From Planctomycetia bacterium (lineage in GTDB: Bacteria > Planctomycetota > Planctomycetia > Pirellulales > Thermoguttaceae), in NCBI GenBank assembly GCA_030527205.1, contig JAUNBG010000011.1, positions 1 through 64,000 on the forward strand: a DNA stretch of 64,000 bases, written 5' to 3'. The notes under the pieces are model-generated. The model was not told the origin of the DNA. It worked only from the letters and a program-made list of their open reading frames with translations, and did not search any database. Below, one piece after another: positions 1 through 8,808 of this stretch. The translations under genes were made by a program, and so were the position numbers. Within the stretch, counting starts at the first letter, position 1. Each line of letters begins with the position of its first letter.

Positions 1-129
1 TGTTTTATCCTTGTTTTATCCTTAACCTTAGCGAACTCAATTTCTTAAAGAAAACTTGAAACTATATCTTTGTGAAAATGATATTACCTAATCTGGTTTT
101 CAAGACAAGGTCCATTTTCGGATAAGCCC
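1..129. other. Left-edge noncoding sequence
   Basis: This lies downstream of murJ. It opens with a short direct repeat (TGTTTTATCCT twice, positions 1-22). No gene is visible. Confidence 0.4.
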
Positions 130-1929
130 TTATTCTTTTTGAATCTTGTTTTCGAGAAGAAAATAAGCTAACCCAAAAATAATGATTCCAACAAAGAGTC
201 CGCATCCAATGCGTTTCAAATCGGTCATTGTATCGATTTCTGTATAACCTTGAAAAATCAACCAAAGAATTTCGCCCATCAAAATAGTTGCGATACCGCT
301 TTTCATAATTGTTTTGAATATAGGAAAAAGTTTTATGGTTTCATGCTTGCGATAAAAAATCCAAAAGAGCTCCAAAACTTGTAACCAGGCAGCTAAACTA
401 AAAGAAATGGCAAGACCTTTTTCAGCTTGCGGCCAAATTAAGAACATAGCCAGGAATAAGAAGAAAATAATGTTACGAAAAGAGATGAAAATCGGAGTTC
501 GATAATCGCGAACAACGAAATAACAACGAATCATAATCGGAATTAAACAAAAAGCACAAATTCCCAAAGCAAAACAGGAAATAATGTGACTTGTTCGCAA
601 AGCGTCGTCAGCAGAAAATTCGCCATGCTCATAAAGCAGACGCGAAAGCGGTTCAGCCAAAAAGATCAATCCGACCGTTGCAGGAATCGACATTGCTAAA
701 ACAAGTCGGACGGCCCATTGAATATCGCTGGCTAATTCTTTATGATTTTTGAGTCGCGCATGTTTATTTATAAGCGGATAAAAAACGGTTCCGACCGTAA
801 CGCCAATCATACCAAGGGGAAATTCATACAGACGTTCACTGAAATAAAGAGCGGAAGTTGCGCCAACAGTCATTGGATAAGTCAGCCAATCTTTTAAACC
901 AGGAAACAAACGGAGCCATGAAATCGAAGTTCCAGGTTCACCAGAAAAAAGAATCGCAATAATCGTTGCCAAGAGAACATTGATTTGAATAAGAAAAAGA
1001 ATACAAACGGAAGGAAACAAAATGCGAACAATTTTGATAAGATTATGAATAATCAAGGAATTGTTGATATTCTGTGTCAAGAAGTCAGCAAATAGAGTTA
1101 AGGTTTGTTTTTGGTTTCGGGGGGCGAAAAAAAATATTTGTAACGCATCCTTTATGATTCTGAAATCGGCAAGTCGGACTCGAATACCAAGCCAATAGAG
1201 ATAAAGCATTTGAATGACAAACTGAAAAATCGAACCGGAAACAATCGCCAACGAAAGAAAAACTGCTTGATGTATAAGATTCAGCTGGCACAAATCGAAT
1301 CCAAAAAATAAGAGATGAAGAGACTCAATACGAAAGGGAAGATAAAGTCCAAAGGGAGAAATGAATAAGAGAGCGGCTAACCAAAAAATATTAAAAAGCA
1401 TCGGAATAAAGGCAACGAAAGCGAAACGTTCCATACCTTGTAAGGCTGCAGTCAGAAACATGGAAAGCGGAAAAAAAAGCAAAAAAGGAAGCAAATACAT
1501 AAAGGTCAAGAGAGCAAATCGATATAAAGATTCCGAATTGTTTGTAATGGAATCAACTATCCAAATTGCCAAAACGCAAAAAGCTTCGCCGAGAATAACG
1601 ATTAAAAGTAAAAAGAGCGATAAAACGATTAATGTAACGCCAAAGAGTTTTGTTGCTTCTTTGCGATCTTTAATCCAAAGGGGCGTAAAAACGGGAATAA
1701 AACTTAATTGCAGCGTTCCGTCTTCGCAAAGTCGTTTGACTTCATTGGGAATACGAAACGCGAGAACAAAAGCGTCCATAATAATGCTGCCGGACATTCC
1801 CATAACCGCCGCAGTATTCATATCTCGAAAAAAACCTAAAATGCGACTCATTAAAAGTCCAATTGCCATAATACAAATATTGGTCAGCGATTTTTTTCGA
1901 TTGGAAGAAGAGGGGGAAGGTCGGTTCAT
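130..1929 (-). CDS. murJ: Lipid II flippase MurJ (MviN family)
   Basis: This is a polytopic membrane protein of 599 residues of the MOP-superfamily MurJ/MviN family, which moves lipid II across the inner membrane for peptidoglycan synthesis. The N-terminal block (SRILGFFRDMNTAAVMG, about residues 28-44) and the following DAF..AFRIPN motif are the family hallmark. About 14 hydrophobic segments follow, and the central GMIGVTVGTVFYPLINKHA block is also typical. It is longer than the usual 500-530 residues because of an extra stretch of about 60-80 residues between the middle membrane segments (about 265-340), which is unusual. It starts at an ATG and stands alone, with no partner downstream before the window edge. 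Family assignment is secure; the function of the insertion is unknown. Confidence 0.93.
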   Translation of the reverse strand: MNRPSPSSSNRKKSLTNICIMAIGLLMSRILGFFRDMNTAAVMGMSGSIIMDAFVLAFRIPNEVKRLCEDGTLQLSFIPVFTPLWIKDRKEATKLFGVTLIVLSLFLLLIVILGEAFCVLAIWIVDSITNNSESLYRFALLTFMYLLPFLLFFPLSMFLTAALQGMERFAFVAFIPMLFNIFWLAALLFISPFGLYLPFRIESLHLLFFGFDLCQLNLIHQAVFLSLAIVSGSIFQFVIQMLYLYWLGIRVRLADFRIIKDALQIFFFAPRNQKQTLTLFADFLTQNINNSLIIHNLIKIVRILFPSVCILFLIQINVLLATIIAILFSGEPGTSISWLRLFPGLKDWLTYPMTVGATSALYFSERLYEFPLGMIGVTVGTVFYPLINKHARLKNHKELASDIQWAVRLVLAMSIPATVGLIFLAEPLSRLLYEHGEFSADDALRTSHIISCFALGICAFCLIPIMIRCYFVVRDYRTPIFISFRNIIFFLFLAMFLIWPQAEKGLAISFSLAAWLQVLELFWIFYRKHETIKLFPIFKTIMKSGIATILMGEILWLIFQGYTEIDTMTDLKRIGCGLFVGIIIFGLAYFLLENKIQKE

Positions 1930-2030
1930 TTTGGGCGGTTTTTATGAATGTTGTGCAGCAATGATGTTTTTTATGTTTTAATTCTTTTTTATTGAAGGAA
2001 ATTTATTGGCGAATTGAGATTCCGCTTAAC

Positions 2031-2131
2031 TGGGGAGTTCTAAAACCCTGTTTTCTTCCGTTCAACCTCTGTTCAGGAAACGTCATAAAAACAAGAAGAG
2101 CCGTTCGCAGGGGGGGTTAGAACCGCCCAAC
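2031..2131. repeat. Divergent copy of the dispersed inverted-repeat element
   Basis: One end reads GGGAGTTCTAAAACCCTG and the other GGGGGGTTAGAACCGCCC, so the termini are imperfect inverted repeats. The spacing of about 100 bp and the inner CGTTC block match the better preserved copies elsewhere in the window. It sits between murJ and the glutaminyl cyclase gene. It is the most degenerate of the listed copies. Confidence 0.5.
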
Positions 2132-2133
2132 TA

Positions 2134-3060
2134 TTATTGAGTCGAGGTTGTAAAATTGGTTATTTTGAGTTCATAAAGAATCGGCCAACATTTGCCAGTC
2201 AGGAAAATATGATTATTGCTTTGATTATATGCAATTCCATTCAAGACGAAATCAGAATGATTTTCATAGCCTTTTGGGATAATTACTTTGAAATTCAAAA
2301 CTTCGATAACTTGACCCGTTTGAGGATTGATGCGAATGATATAAGGAGTTTGAAAAATATTGGCCCAAATTTCTCCTTCAATGAATTCAAGTTCGTTAAT
2401 ATTATCGATGGATCGTTTTTTTCCTTCTGTATTATAATAAAAAACATCAAGTTTCTTTTCGATTTTAAAGGTTTTCGGATTTACAAATCTGATTTGAGAG
2501 GTTCCGTCGCTCATGACGAGATTTTTCCCATCGAAAGTCAACCCCCAACCTTCATTGGGATATCGAAAGTCGTCGATTTGCTTGAAGGTTTCTTTATCCA
2601 GAACGAGACAAGTTCGTTCCTGCCAGGTCAGAAGATAAATGAGATTATCGACGACGGCAAGACCTTCGCCAAAAAAACGCTCCGGAAGATCAATTTCTTG
2701 AAGCGTTTGACCGTTTTGAATGTCAATTTTTTTCAATTTTGACTTGCCATATCGCCCGGAGCTTTCATAAAAAACCGGACGTTGAAGTTTTTGATCAAAT
2801 TCATAATAAAGCCCCTGACAATAAGAATCGGCATAATGAGGCAACGTTTGAACTAATTCCAACGATAACTTTTCTGGAAGTTGAATTTTGAGGTTCAGCT
2901 TTTGATTCGACTTTGCAAAATGATTTTGAGTTTCTGGTTGCTGCGAAAAAAGATATTTCTGCTCAATCATGTTCAAGCAAAAGAGAATAATAAAGGCAAT
3001 TCCAATATATTTCTTCTTAATAAGAGTTGAAAAGTCAATATTTTGCAGAATTTTCAGCAT
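2134..3060 (-). CDS. Secreted glutaminyl-peptide cyclotransferase
   Basis: This protein belongs to the plant/bacterial-type glutamine cyclotransferase family, a five-bladed propeller that forms pyroglutamate at protein N-termini. Diagnostic stretches are YCQGLYYE, the FGEGLAVVDNLIYLLTWQE blade, GWGLTFDGKNLVMSDGT and NELEFIEGEIWANIFQT, all matching the family's conserved blades. A single hydrophobic segment near the N-terminus (IGIAFIILFCLNMI) acts as a signal or anchor, so it works in the periplasm. The open frame extends to a TTG at 3090, but ATG at 3060 has AGGAAA nine bases upstream and is preferred; ATG at 3066 is possible. It is probably monocistronic. The substrate is unknown. Confidence 0.88.
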   Translation of the reverse strand: MLKILQNIDFSTLIKKKYIGIAFIILFCLNMIEQKYLFSQQPETQNHFAKSNQKLNLKIQLPEKLSLELVQTLPHYADSYCQGLYYEFDQKLQRPVFYESSGRYGKSKLKKIDIQNGQTLQEIDLPERFFGEGLAVVDNLIYLLTWQERTCLVLDKETFKQIDDFRYPNEGWGLTFDGKNLVMSDGTSQIRFVNPKTFKIEKKLDVFYYNTEGKKRSIDNINELEFIEGEIWANIFQTPYIIRINPQTGQVIEVLNFKVIIPKGYENHSDFVLNGIAYNQSNNHIFLTGKCWPILYELKITNFTTSTQ

Positions 3061-3280
3061 TAACATTTTCCTGGAAAGATTGTTTAACAAGGCTTGATTT
3101 TTTGTACGCAGGTTTGATTTTTGTTGTTTTTTTCGCGATTAAAAGAGCGTTCATTGAAATGAAGTTGAAGGCTCAAAATCTGATTGAGAGCGAACAACAA
3201 CGTTTTGAGTTTGAGAGAATCCTTGAAACAATATTGTCCTCAATTTTTCGCTCAAGCTCAAGATTGCCCCAAAATTGAAA

Positions 3281-4075
3281 TCATTCGCCCAAAAGAATCA
3301 TTTTCCCGGGAATCGGAATAACAGGCTCGGATTCCGTATATTTTTGAACAGCTTGGGCCCATTTTTGAACATTTTGAGAAATCGGCTTCCAAGTATTATA
3401 ATGGGTTGGAATGACTTTTTTCGGTTTTAACGATTGAATGGCGTCAAGCGAAAGCGACGGACCGATTGTATAACGATCGCCGATAGGCAAGACAGCGACA
3501 TCGATTCCCCAGGAACCGAGTTGATTCATTTCCAGAAAATAACCGGAATCGCAGGCAAAATAGATCGAAAAAGCATTTGCGTCAGCCAGAATATCTTTCA
3601 TCGGTTTAATGTCGGCATTCGAGGACCAGGTTGCCAACGTTTTTCCATTTTGGGGAAACGAAAGCAAAAAACCGCATGAATTTCCGCCGCTCGTTCCGTC
3701 TGGCATTGTCGAACTATGAAAAGCAGGAATCATCATTAGTTGAGCCAATTCGTTATCCGAGTTATCCTTTTCGCGAAACGGAATTGGAATCGAACCGCCA
3801 ATATTCATTGCTTCCGTTTTAGCGATTCCCCGTTGACCGAACCAACTGGCAACTTCAGCCATTGCAACAACCGTTGCCCCGGTCTGTTTTAAAATCGATA
3901 AAGCATCGGCGCAATGATCAGAATGTCCATGTGAAACAAGAACATAATCGGTTGAAATGTCAGTTGGCTTACACGGAGCTAATGGCGTCTGTAAATAAGG
4001 GTCAATCAGGATTTTGGTCTGACCGATTTCAAATAACCAACAATTATGGCCAAGCCAAGTTAAACTTTTTTTCAT
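3281..4075 (-). CDS. MBL-fold metal-dependent hydrolase (UPF0173/UlaG-like)
   Basis: This is a metallo-beta-lactamase-fold hydrolase of 264 residues. The N-terminal TWLGHNCWLFE strand and the HGHSDHCADA motif (about residues 49-58) supply the metal ligands. Further conserved histidines occur in PAFHSST and near the C-terminus in IPTHYNTW. This layout matches the UPF0173/L-ascorbate-lactone-hydrolase-like branch, whose members are cytoplasmic and mostly of unknown substrate. The start is an ATG with AGAGG five to six bases upstream. There is no signal peptide and no informative neighbour. The fold is secure; the substrate cannot be named. Confidence 0.88.
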   Translation of the reverse strand: MKKSLTWLGHNCWLFEIGQTKILIDPYLQTPLAPCKPTDISTDYVLVSHGHSDHCADALSILKQTGATVVAMAEVASWFGQRGIAKTEAMNIGGSIPIPFREKDNSDNELAQLMMIPAFHSSTMPDGTSGGNSCGFLLSFPQNGKTLATWSSNADIKPMKDILADANAFSIYFACDSGYFLEMNQLGSWGIDVAVLPIGDRYTIGPSLSLDAIQSLKPKKVIPTHYNTWKPISQNVQKWAQAVQKYTESEPVIPIPGKMILLGE

Positions 4076-4194
4076 ATAGACCTCTTTTATAAAATGATAT
4101 TCAACATAATAACATAATAATTATTTTATCAAGAATATTGATTTTGAAAATGAATGGTTTCAAAGAAAACAAATGAGGTTTTGAAATGAAAAGG

Positions 4195-5187
4195 TTAAAA
4201 TAATTCAATAAACTCATTCAGAGTTAATAAGGGAAAAACCGTCTGAAGAAAGGAGTCGGAAAGATTTTGTCGAATCGTTTTTCGATCAATCGGAAGCCCA
4301 ATTAAACGATCAGCGAGAATTTGAGGAGAATCGGCGGCGAAAAAGTCTCCGAAAACGATAGCGTTTGAAATGATTCCTTTTTCGATTTTCAATCTGAGGT
4401 CAAATTTTCCCCAGGGAAAACGATGCGAAACTCTCCAGTCAAATTTGGGAGATTTTCCGAAGTTCCAGTCCCAACTTTCATATCGTTCTTTTTGAATGCG
4501 ACAAATTTCCTGTAATTCGTCAGGTTTGAACGCTCTTATTGTTAAGTTGTTTGAAGTCAGTTCCGTAATTTCCTGTAACAAAAGTTGTCGAAAAGACTCT
4601 ATATCGTTTTTGATAAATGGCTCAGAAAGATGTTCCGCAATGTTTGTAACGCGACTTCGTATGGAAGCAACTGCTTTTGATTGAAATTTGTCGGGTTCAA
4701 CGCGCAAAGCTTGTTGAATATCGTCGCAACAGCTTTGAAATAAGAGCGTTCCGTGATGCAATAGGCGTCCCTTCTGACGGATTTGAGCATTTCCCGAAAA
4801 TTTTTGTCCATTGATCGTCAAATCATTTCGCCCCGTTAATTCTGCATTGATTTCCCATTTTTTCAATGCGGAACAAACAGGTTTCGTAAAAAATGAGAAA
4901 TCAAAACCGATTCCGTTGTCTTGCGTAATAAAAGAATAATTCAAATTTCCCAAATCATGATAAACCGCTCCGCCGCCAGTCAAACGTCGAACGACTTGAA
5001 TTTTGTGACGATCAACAAAATCCGAATTGATTTCCTCATATGTATTTTGATTCTTTCCAACAACAATCGTTTTTTCGTTTCGCCAAAGAAGAAAAACGGT
5101 TTCTTCTAAATCCGATTTGTTTAAAAAGAAATCTTCAACAGCCAGATTAAAACAAGGATTGACATTATTGTTTTCAATAAACAGCAT
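4195..5187 (-). CDS. lplA: Lipoate-protein ligase A
   Basis: The enzyme activates lipoate with ATP and attaches it to lipoyl domains of 2-oxoacid dehydrogenases or the glycine-cleavage H protein. It contains the LplA/LipB catalytic-domain signatures NPCFNLAVEDF, the lipoyl-AMP loop RRLTGGGAVYHDLGNLNYSF, and NDLTINGQKFSGNAQ with the conserved lysine. A C-terminal accessory domain follows (about 255-330). The open frame reaches a TTG at 5283, but those extra 32 residues do not resemble the family. ATG at 5187 gives a usual-length protein of 330 residues, although no clear ribosome binding site is visible. It stands alone on the minus strand. No lipoylated enzyme is encoded in the window. Confidence 0.9.
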   Translation of the reverse strand: MLFIENNNVNPCFNLAVEDFFLNKSDLEETVFLLWRNEKTIVVGKNQNTYEEINSDFVDRHKIQVVRRLTGGGAVYHDLGNLNYSFITQDNGIGFDFSFFTKPVCSALKKWEINAELTGRNDLTINGQKFSGNAQIRQKGRLLHHGTLLFQSCCDDIQQALRVEPDKFQSKAVASIRSRVTNIAEHLSEPFIKNDIESFRQLLLQEITELTSNNLTIRAFKPDELQEICRIQKERYESWDWNFGKSPKFDWRVSHRFPWGKFDLRLKIEKGIISNAIVFGDFFAADSPQILADRLIGLPIDRKTIRQNLSDSFLQTVFPLLTLNEFIELF

Positions 5188-5354
5188 AACTGAACCAATA
5201 ATTTCTGAGAGACAATCCAATGAGGCGTTTGCTTTTTCAACTTTTTCGAAAAAACTTTTTAAATAAGAGCGATTTAGAATCAACGAAATGGAAAAAACAA
5301 CGCCTTAAAGGCAATTTTTCGACAAGAAACTCCAAAGAACCCCCAATGCGTATT

Positions 5355-5469
5355 TAAGGAAGTTCTCAAAACGGGATTTTTCAACAGATGCATTTCGGAT
5401 AAAGCCGTTAAAACGAGTTTCTGTGAACGAAACGTCCGCGTTCCTAAGGGTTTTTTAAAACGTTCTTTA
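5355..5469. repeat. Dispersed inverted-repeat element, copy A
   Basis: It begins TAAGGAAGTTCTCAAAACGG and ends near GGGTTTTTTAAAACGTTC. The interior carries GCATTTCGGATAAAGCCGTT followed by the GTCCGCGTTCC block shared with copies at 33.6, 37.6 and 51.0 kb. It lies in the roughly 600-base region between lplA and the YVTN/cytochrome gene. Confidence 0.7.
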
Positions 5470-5783
5470 TTGTTTTGGAAATTTTCTGAAAATTGCAACG
5501 GCATTGGTTTTGGGGCGGGCGAGACCAATCGGCTCCGGACGGGTTGAGCGTCGGTCGTTCTTCCCAATGAAACAAACAAATATGAAACAAACAAATAGCC
5601 TTTCCCTATGAATTTTAAGCGAGACAGGCAAAAAAGATAACCCTGCCAATATGAAATGACCTCAAAAGATGCCGTTCAAGACAATGTTATCCATAAAAAT
5701 AATAGGGGTTGTCCATTAAAATAATAGGGAAAGGAGAGCTTAAACAATGAAACAAGGAAAATTATGAATAATGAAGCGTTTGT
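5470..5783. other. Noncoding spacer with short direct repeat
   Basis: No convincing gene is visible here. Near 5690-5732 the phrase AAAATAATAGGG occurs twice about 25 bases apart. The remaining short frames have no ribosome binding site and no family resemblance. Confidence 0.4.
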
Positions 5784-7670
5784 TTATAATGACATAACAT
5801 ATTCAACGAGATCATCAATTTCCTGATCGGTCATTTCCGAAATATCGCCATAAACGTCGCCATGATTTCCTTCTTTAAAAACGTCGCGCATATCAACATA
5901 ACGCCCGTCATGCATATAAGGAGACGTTCTCCAGACTTCGCGCAAGGTTGGCGTATCGAATTCATCCATATGATCATATTCAGGAGCCTTCGAACCGACG
6001 TCATGCATTTTCAAATCCGTATAGAATTCGCCGAAATGGCATTTTAAACAACCGATTCTTTCGCTTTCAAAGAGTTCTTTGCCTCTTTTGGCAGATTCGC
6101 TTAATTCGCCATTGACGAGATAAGGACTCTGAAGCGGCTGCATTGCTTTAATATAAGCGTCGATTTTGAGATATTCATCTTCGGGGCGTTCCGCAAAAAG
6201 AATATAACGAAAACCGGTTCGAATCGCATATTCAGCGGTCTCTCGAACTCCGTGCCACATAGCAGGGGGGGTTTGAACAGAGAAGAGCAAACTTTTGGCG
6301 TTTTTATGATTTCCCGTTCCGTCATTTAAGAGATCCCAATTGAGGGCATCGGTTCGGGCGTCTGGATGACAACTTGCGCAACTTTGCCAATGTTGAAAGC
6401 AAAGGGTTGCGTCGTTCCAATACAGTTCTCCCTGTCGTTCCGGCGTCATATCCGGTTTGGGACCAAGAGGGAATTCTTTTGCTTTTGGACGTCGCGCTTT
6501 CATATCAATTACGCAAATCGAATCGCTGTAATACATTCCGCAATAAACTTTATTGTCGATTGTTGCTAAAGAACGGGGAGCTTTTCCGCTCAATTTGATT
6601 CGTTTTTTCAATCCGACGAGAAAAGCCAGGAGTTGAGGAACCTGATTGGCGGTTATTGTTGAGGTCGAACGGGTCGCTTTGGCTTCTTCTTCATCTTTTG
6701 GAAGAGCGTTTAATTTTTCATGCGTTTTGTCGATTTCGACAACGCATAATTCATGCGTTCCAGCTAAACCGACATAAACTTTTGTTCCGTCGGGAGACGT
6801 TATGATTGGCCAAGGATTAGCGGCGCCTAAATCAACATCGTCCAGCAAAACGGTATTGATGAATTCTCGTTTTTCAGCGTCGATAATACTGAATCCGTTT
6901 GTATTCATCCAACCGCGTTCCAATTGCGTTGTCGGAAGCGGATAACGAGCGAGAATGGCCGTTGTATAAACATATTTGCCGTCCGGCGAAAGCGTAATTC
7001 CATGCATACTGGAACTGCCGTTGGGAAGTCGAATATTTTTTGTATTGCCAGTTTCTGTGTCAATCGAAGTAATTTCCGCCGCGACGTCAGCGCCGTTCGA
7101 AGGGTCATGAGGGAGAAAATTGGCGGCATAAACGGTTTTTCCGTCCAAAGTGACGACTGTATCAACCGGCTCGTTTAAAGTTGGAAAACGACGAAGTTCT
7201 TGAAGAGTTGCCGCGTCAATTTCAGCAACGCAATGATTGAAGCGATAACAGACATAAATTTTTTGCTGATCGGTCGAGAGAACGATTCCCATTGGAGTAT
7301 GACCGGTTTGACCTTCTGCTTTGATTGTTCCTGATTCAAGGTCGACGGCATAAATTTTCCCCTGTTCATAACCAGCGGAAACGAACATTGTTTTTTCATC
7401 GTTCGCCAGGGCCATTGAATGCGGCTCTTGCGGAAGCGGAATGGTTCGATCGATTACGGATTCGAATTGCGAAGGATCTTTGGCGTTTAATTTTTCTGTT
7501 GGAACAAAAGCGATTTCTTTGGCGTCCATATTTAAAACATAAAGCGTTTGACCGTCTTTGCTCGGAATGAGGTCAATGGGGCCTTTGTATTCGTTGGCTA
7601 AAAGAATCGCGTTGAATGTCAAAAACAGGAAGGTCATCCAAGCTAAAAAGCGATTTTGATTTTTAAACAT
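5784..7670 (-). CDS. Secreted YVTN beta-propeller protein with di-haem cytochrome c domain
   Basis: After a signal peptide (about residues 1-25) the protein carries repeated YVTN-type propeller blades (YVLNMDAKEIAFV, MFVSAGYEQGKIYAVDLESG, IYVCYRFNHCVAEID, VYVGLAGTHELCVVEID). A C-terminal cytochrome c peroxidase/MauG-like region follows. It holds two haem motifs, CASCH at about residue 431 and CLKCH at about 541, the latter in the usual context KRGKELFESERIGCLKCHFG. DTPTLREVWRTSPYMHDGRY is the typical MauG/CCP tail. It is expected to be periplasmic and to carry out electron transfer or oxidation. ATG at 7670 with GGGAG eight bases upstream is chosen over TTG at 7673. It is monocistronic. The reaction is unknown; related proteins are common in planctomycetes. 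Confidence 0.85.
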   Translation of the reverse strand: MFKNQNRFLAWMTFLFLTFNAILLANEYKGPIDLIPSKDGQTLYVLNMDAKEIAFVPTEKLNAKDPSQFESVIDRTIPLPQEPHSMALANDEKTMFVSAGYEQGKIYAVDLESGTIKAEGQTGHTPMGIVLSTDQQKIYVCYRFNHCVAEIDAATLQELRRFPTLNEPVDTVVTLDGKTVYAANFLPHDPSNGADVAAEITSIDTETGNTKNIRLPNGSSSMHGITLSPDGKYVYTTAILARYPLPTTQLERGWMNTNGFSIIDAEKREFINTVLLDDVDLGAANPWPIITSPDGTKVYVGLAGTHELCVVEIDKTHEKLNALPKDEEEAKATRSTSTITANQVPQLLAFLVGLKKRIKLSGKAPRSLATIDNKVYCGMYYSDSICVIDMKARRPKAKEFPLGPKPDMTPERQGELYWNDATLCFQHWQSCASCHPDARTDALNWDLLNDGTGNHKNAKSLLFSVQTPPAMWHGVRETAEYAIRTGFRYILFAERPEDEYLKIDAYIKAMQPLQSPYLVNGELSESAKRGKELFESERIGCLKCHFGEFYTDLKMHDVGSKAPEYDHMDEFDTPTLREVWRTSPYMHDGRYVDMRDVFKEGNHGDVYGDISEMTDQEIDDLVEYVMSL

Positions 7671-8620
7671 CAATAGTTCTCCCGATGTTTTTTATGGGTT
7701 AATATTCGGTTTTTTTTGTAAAATTCGGCAAAATCAAGATAATAAGCAAAATAGGCAAGGCAGAAAGTTTGTTTCGACTTTTGTAGCGCTGTTTTGAAAG
7801 AGCAAGCGTTTTGTCATCTAAAAGTCGTCAAGCATTTCGTTGATGTCTGTCGTTCGCGAAAGTTTTTCGTTGTCGGTCAGAAATAAAGAGACAAAGGTTT
7901 TACAGGCCTCAAGTCAAAATATTATCTCGGACATTGCGTTCAAAAGTCTGACAATGACGAACGGAAACATTGAAGGCAAAACCAATTGCTCTTTTTTGAT
8001 TCGGTATGCAAAAAACATTTTCGAATAAATATTATTTGAGTCAAAACAATATTTTTTAGCGTTCTTCAAACAATGAACGATCTGATTTGTTTATTTCGAG
8101 ACTTTTAATGTTTTATGATTATTGTTTTTCGTTTTTGATTCATTTGCGAATTACTGATTTTGTTTAAGAATAAGGAAAGTTATCTTTTTTGCATTGTTTT
8201 ATAATTTGTCAAGGATTTTTAACGGAACATATCATTTCAATATAAAAAAGTTTCAAGAACATTTCAACAAAAAAAGCAAAAGTTTTATCGTTTATTTACA
8301 ATTTTTTTAAAAATATAAGATTAAACAAAATAAAATTGGGCTTTTATTTTTTTAAGAAAACAGTTAAAATTGTTAAAAACATAAGATTTTAGCAAAGGAA
8401 GAGAGAAACCGTGGCAAAAGGATGGCAAGAAAGGAAATAATTGAAGGATTGTTTTTGGGGGGACTCGTTTTCGGCGTTTCATAATCCTTTCATTTGCTGT
8501 CGGACTTGCTCAACGCTTTTATGCGGGGTTAAGAATTGAATTAAACCTTTGCTTTTTTGGGACATTTTTAAGAAAGAAAAAGACATTAAAGGCAACATAA
8601 GTTAACATTGGAACTCTCGG
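7671..8620. other. Long AT-rich intergenic region
   Basis: Some 950 bases separate the YVTN/cytochrome gene from the next repeat. The sequence is strongly AT-rich with many poly-T tracts. A frame of about 60 codons at 7840-8028 has no ribosome binding site and looks random. No RNA gene is recognisable. It must contain the promoter of the minus-strand gene. Confidence 0.4.
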
Positions 8621-8742
8621 TTAAGAAGTTCGAACAACCTGTTTTTTGCAATAAACTCCATTTGGAAAACGTTGCCAAAAACAGTTCCAGCGGACGAGAA
8701 GTTCGCGTTCCCAGCGGGTTTTTAGAATTTCCTTATTATAAT
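8621..8742. repeat. Dispersed inverted-repeat element, copy G
   Basis: It begins TTAAGAAGTTCGAACAACCTG and ends GGGTTTTTAGAATTTCCTTA, so its termini are imperfect inverted repeats. The interior (TTTTTGCAATAAACTC, then GCGGACGAGAAGTTCGCGTTCC) is closest to copy E at 51.0 kb. It lies 70 bases upstream of the prc start. Its outer edge contains TATAAT at 8737-8742, which could serve as a -10 box, although no good -35 is seen. Confidence 0.7.
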
Positions 8743-8808
8743 ATAAACGCTTTCGAAAAATGTTTTTAGGGAGACATTTTGTTTTCAACTTTCAAAAAGG
8801 TTATCTGA

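Noticed and set aside
1361-1981. A 206-codon plus-strand frame opposite murJ
   Set aside because: It lies entirely over the secure murJ gene, is Lys/Ser-rich and unlike any family; it is the antisense shadow of the membrane-protein codons.
5280-5594. A 104-codon frame across repeat copy A
   Set aside because: Mostly repeat-encoded peptide; no ribosome binding site or family resemblance.
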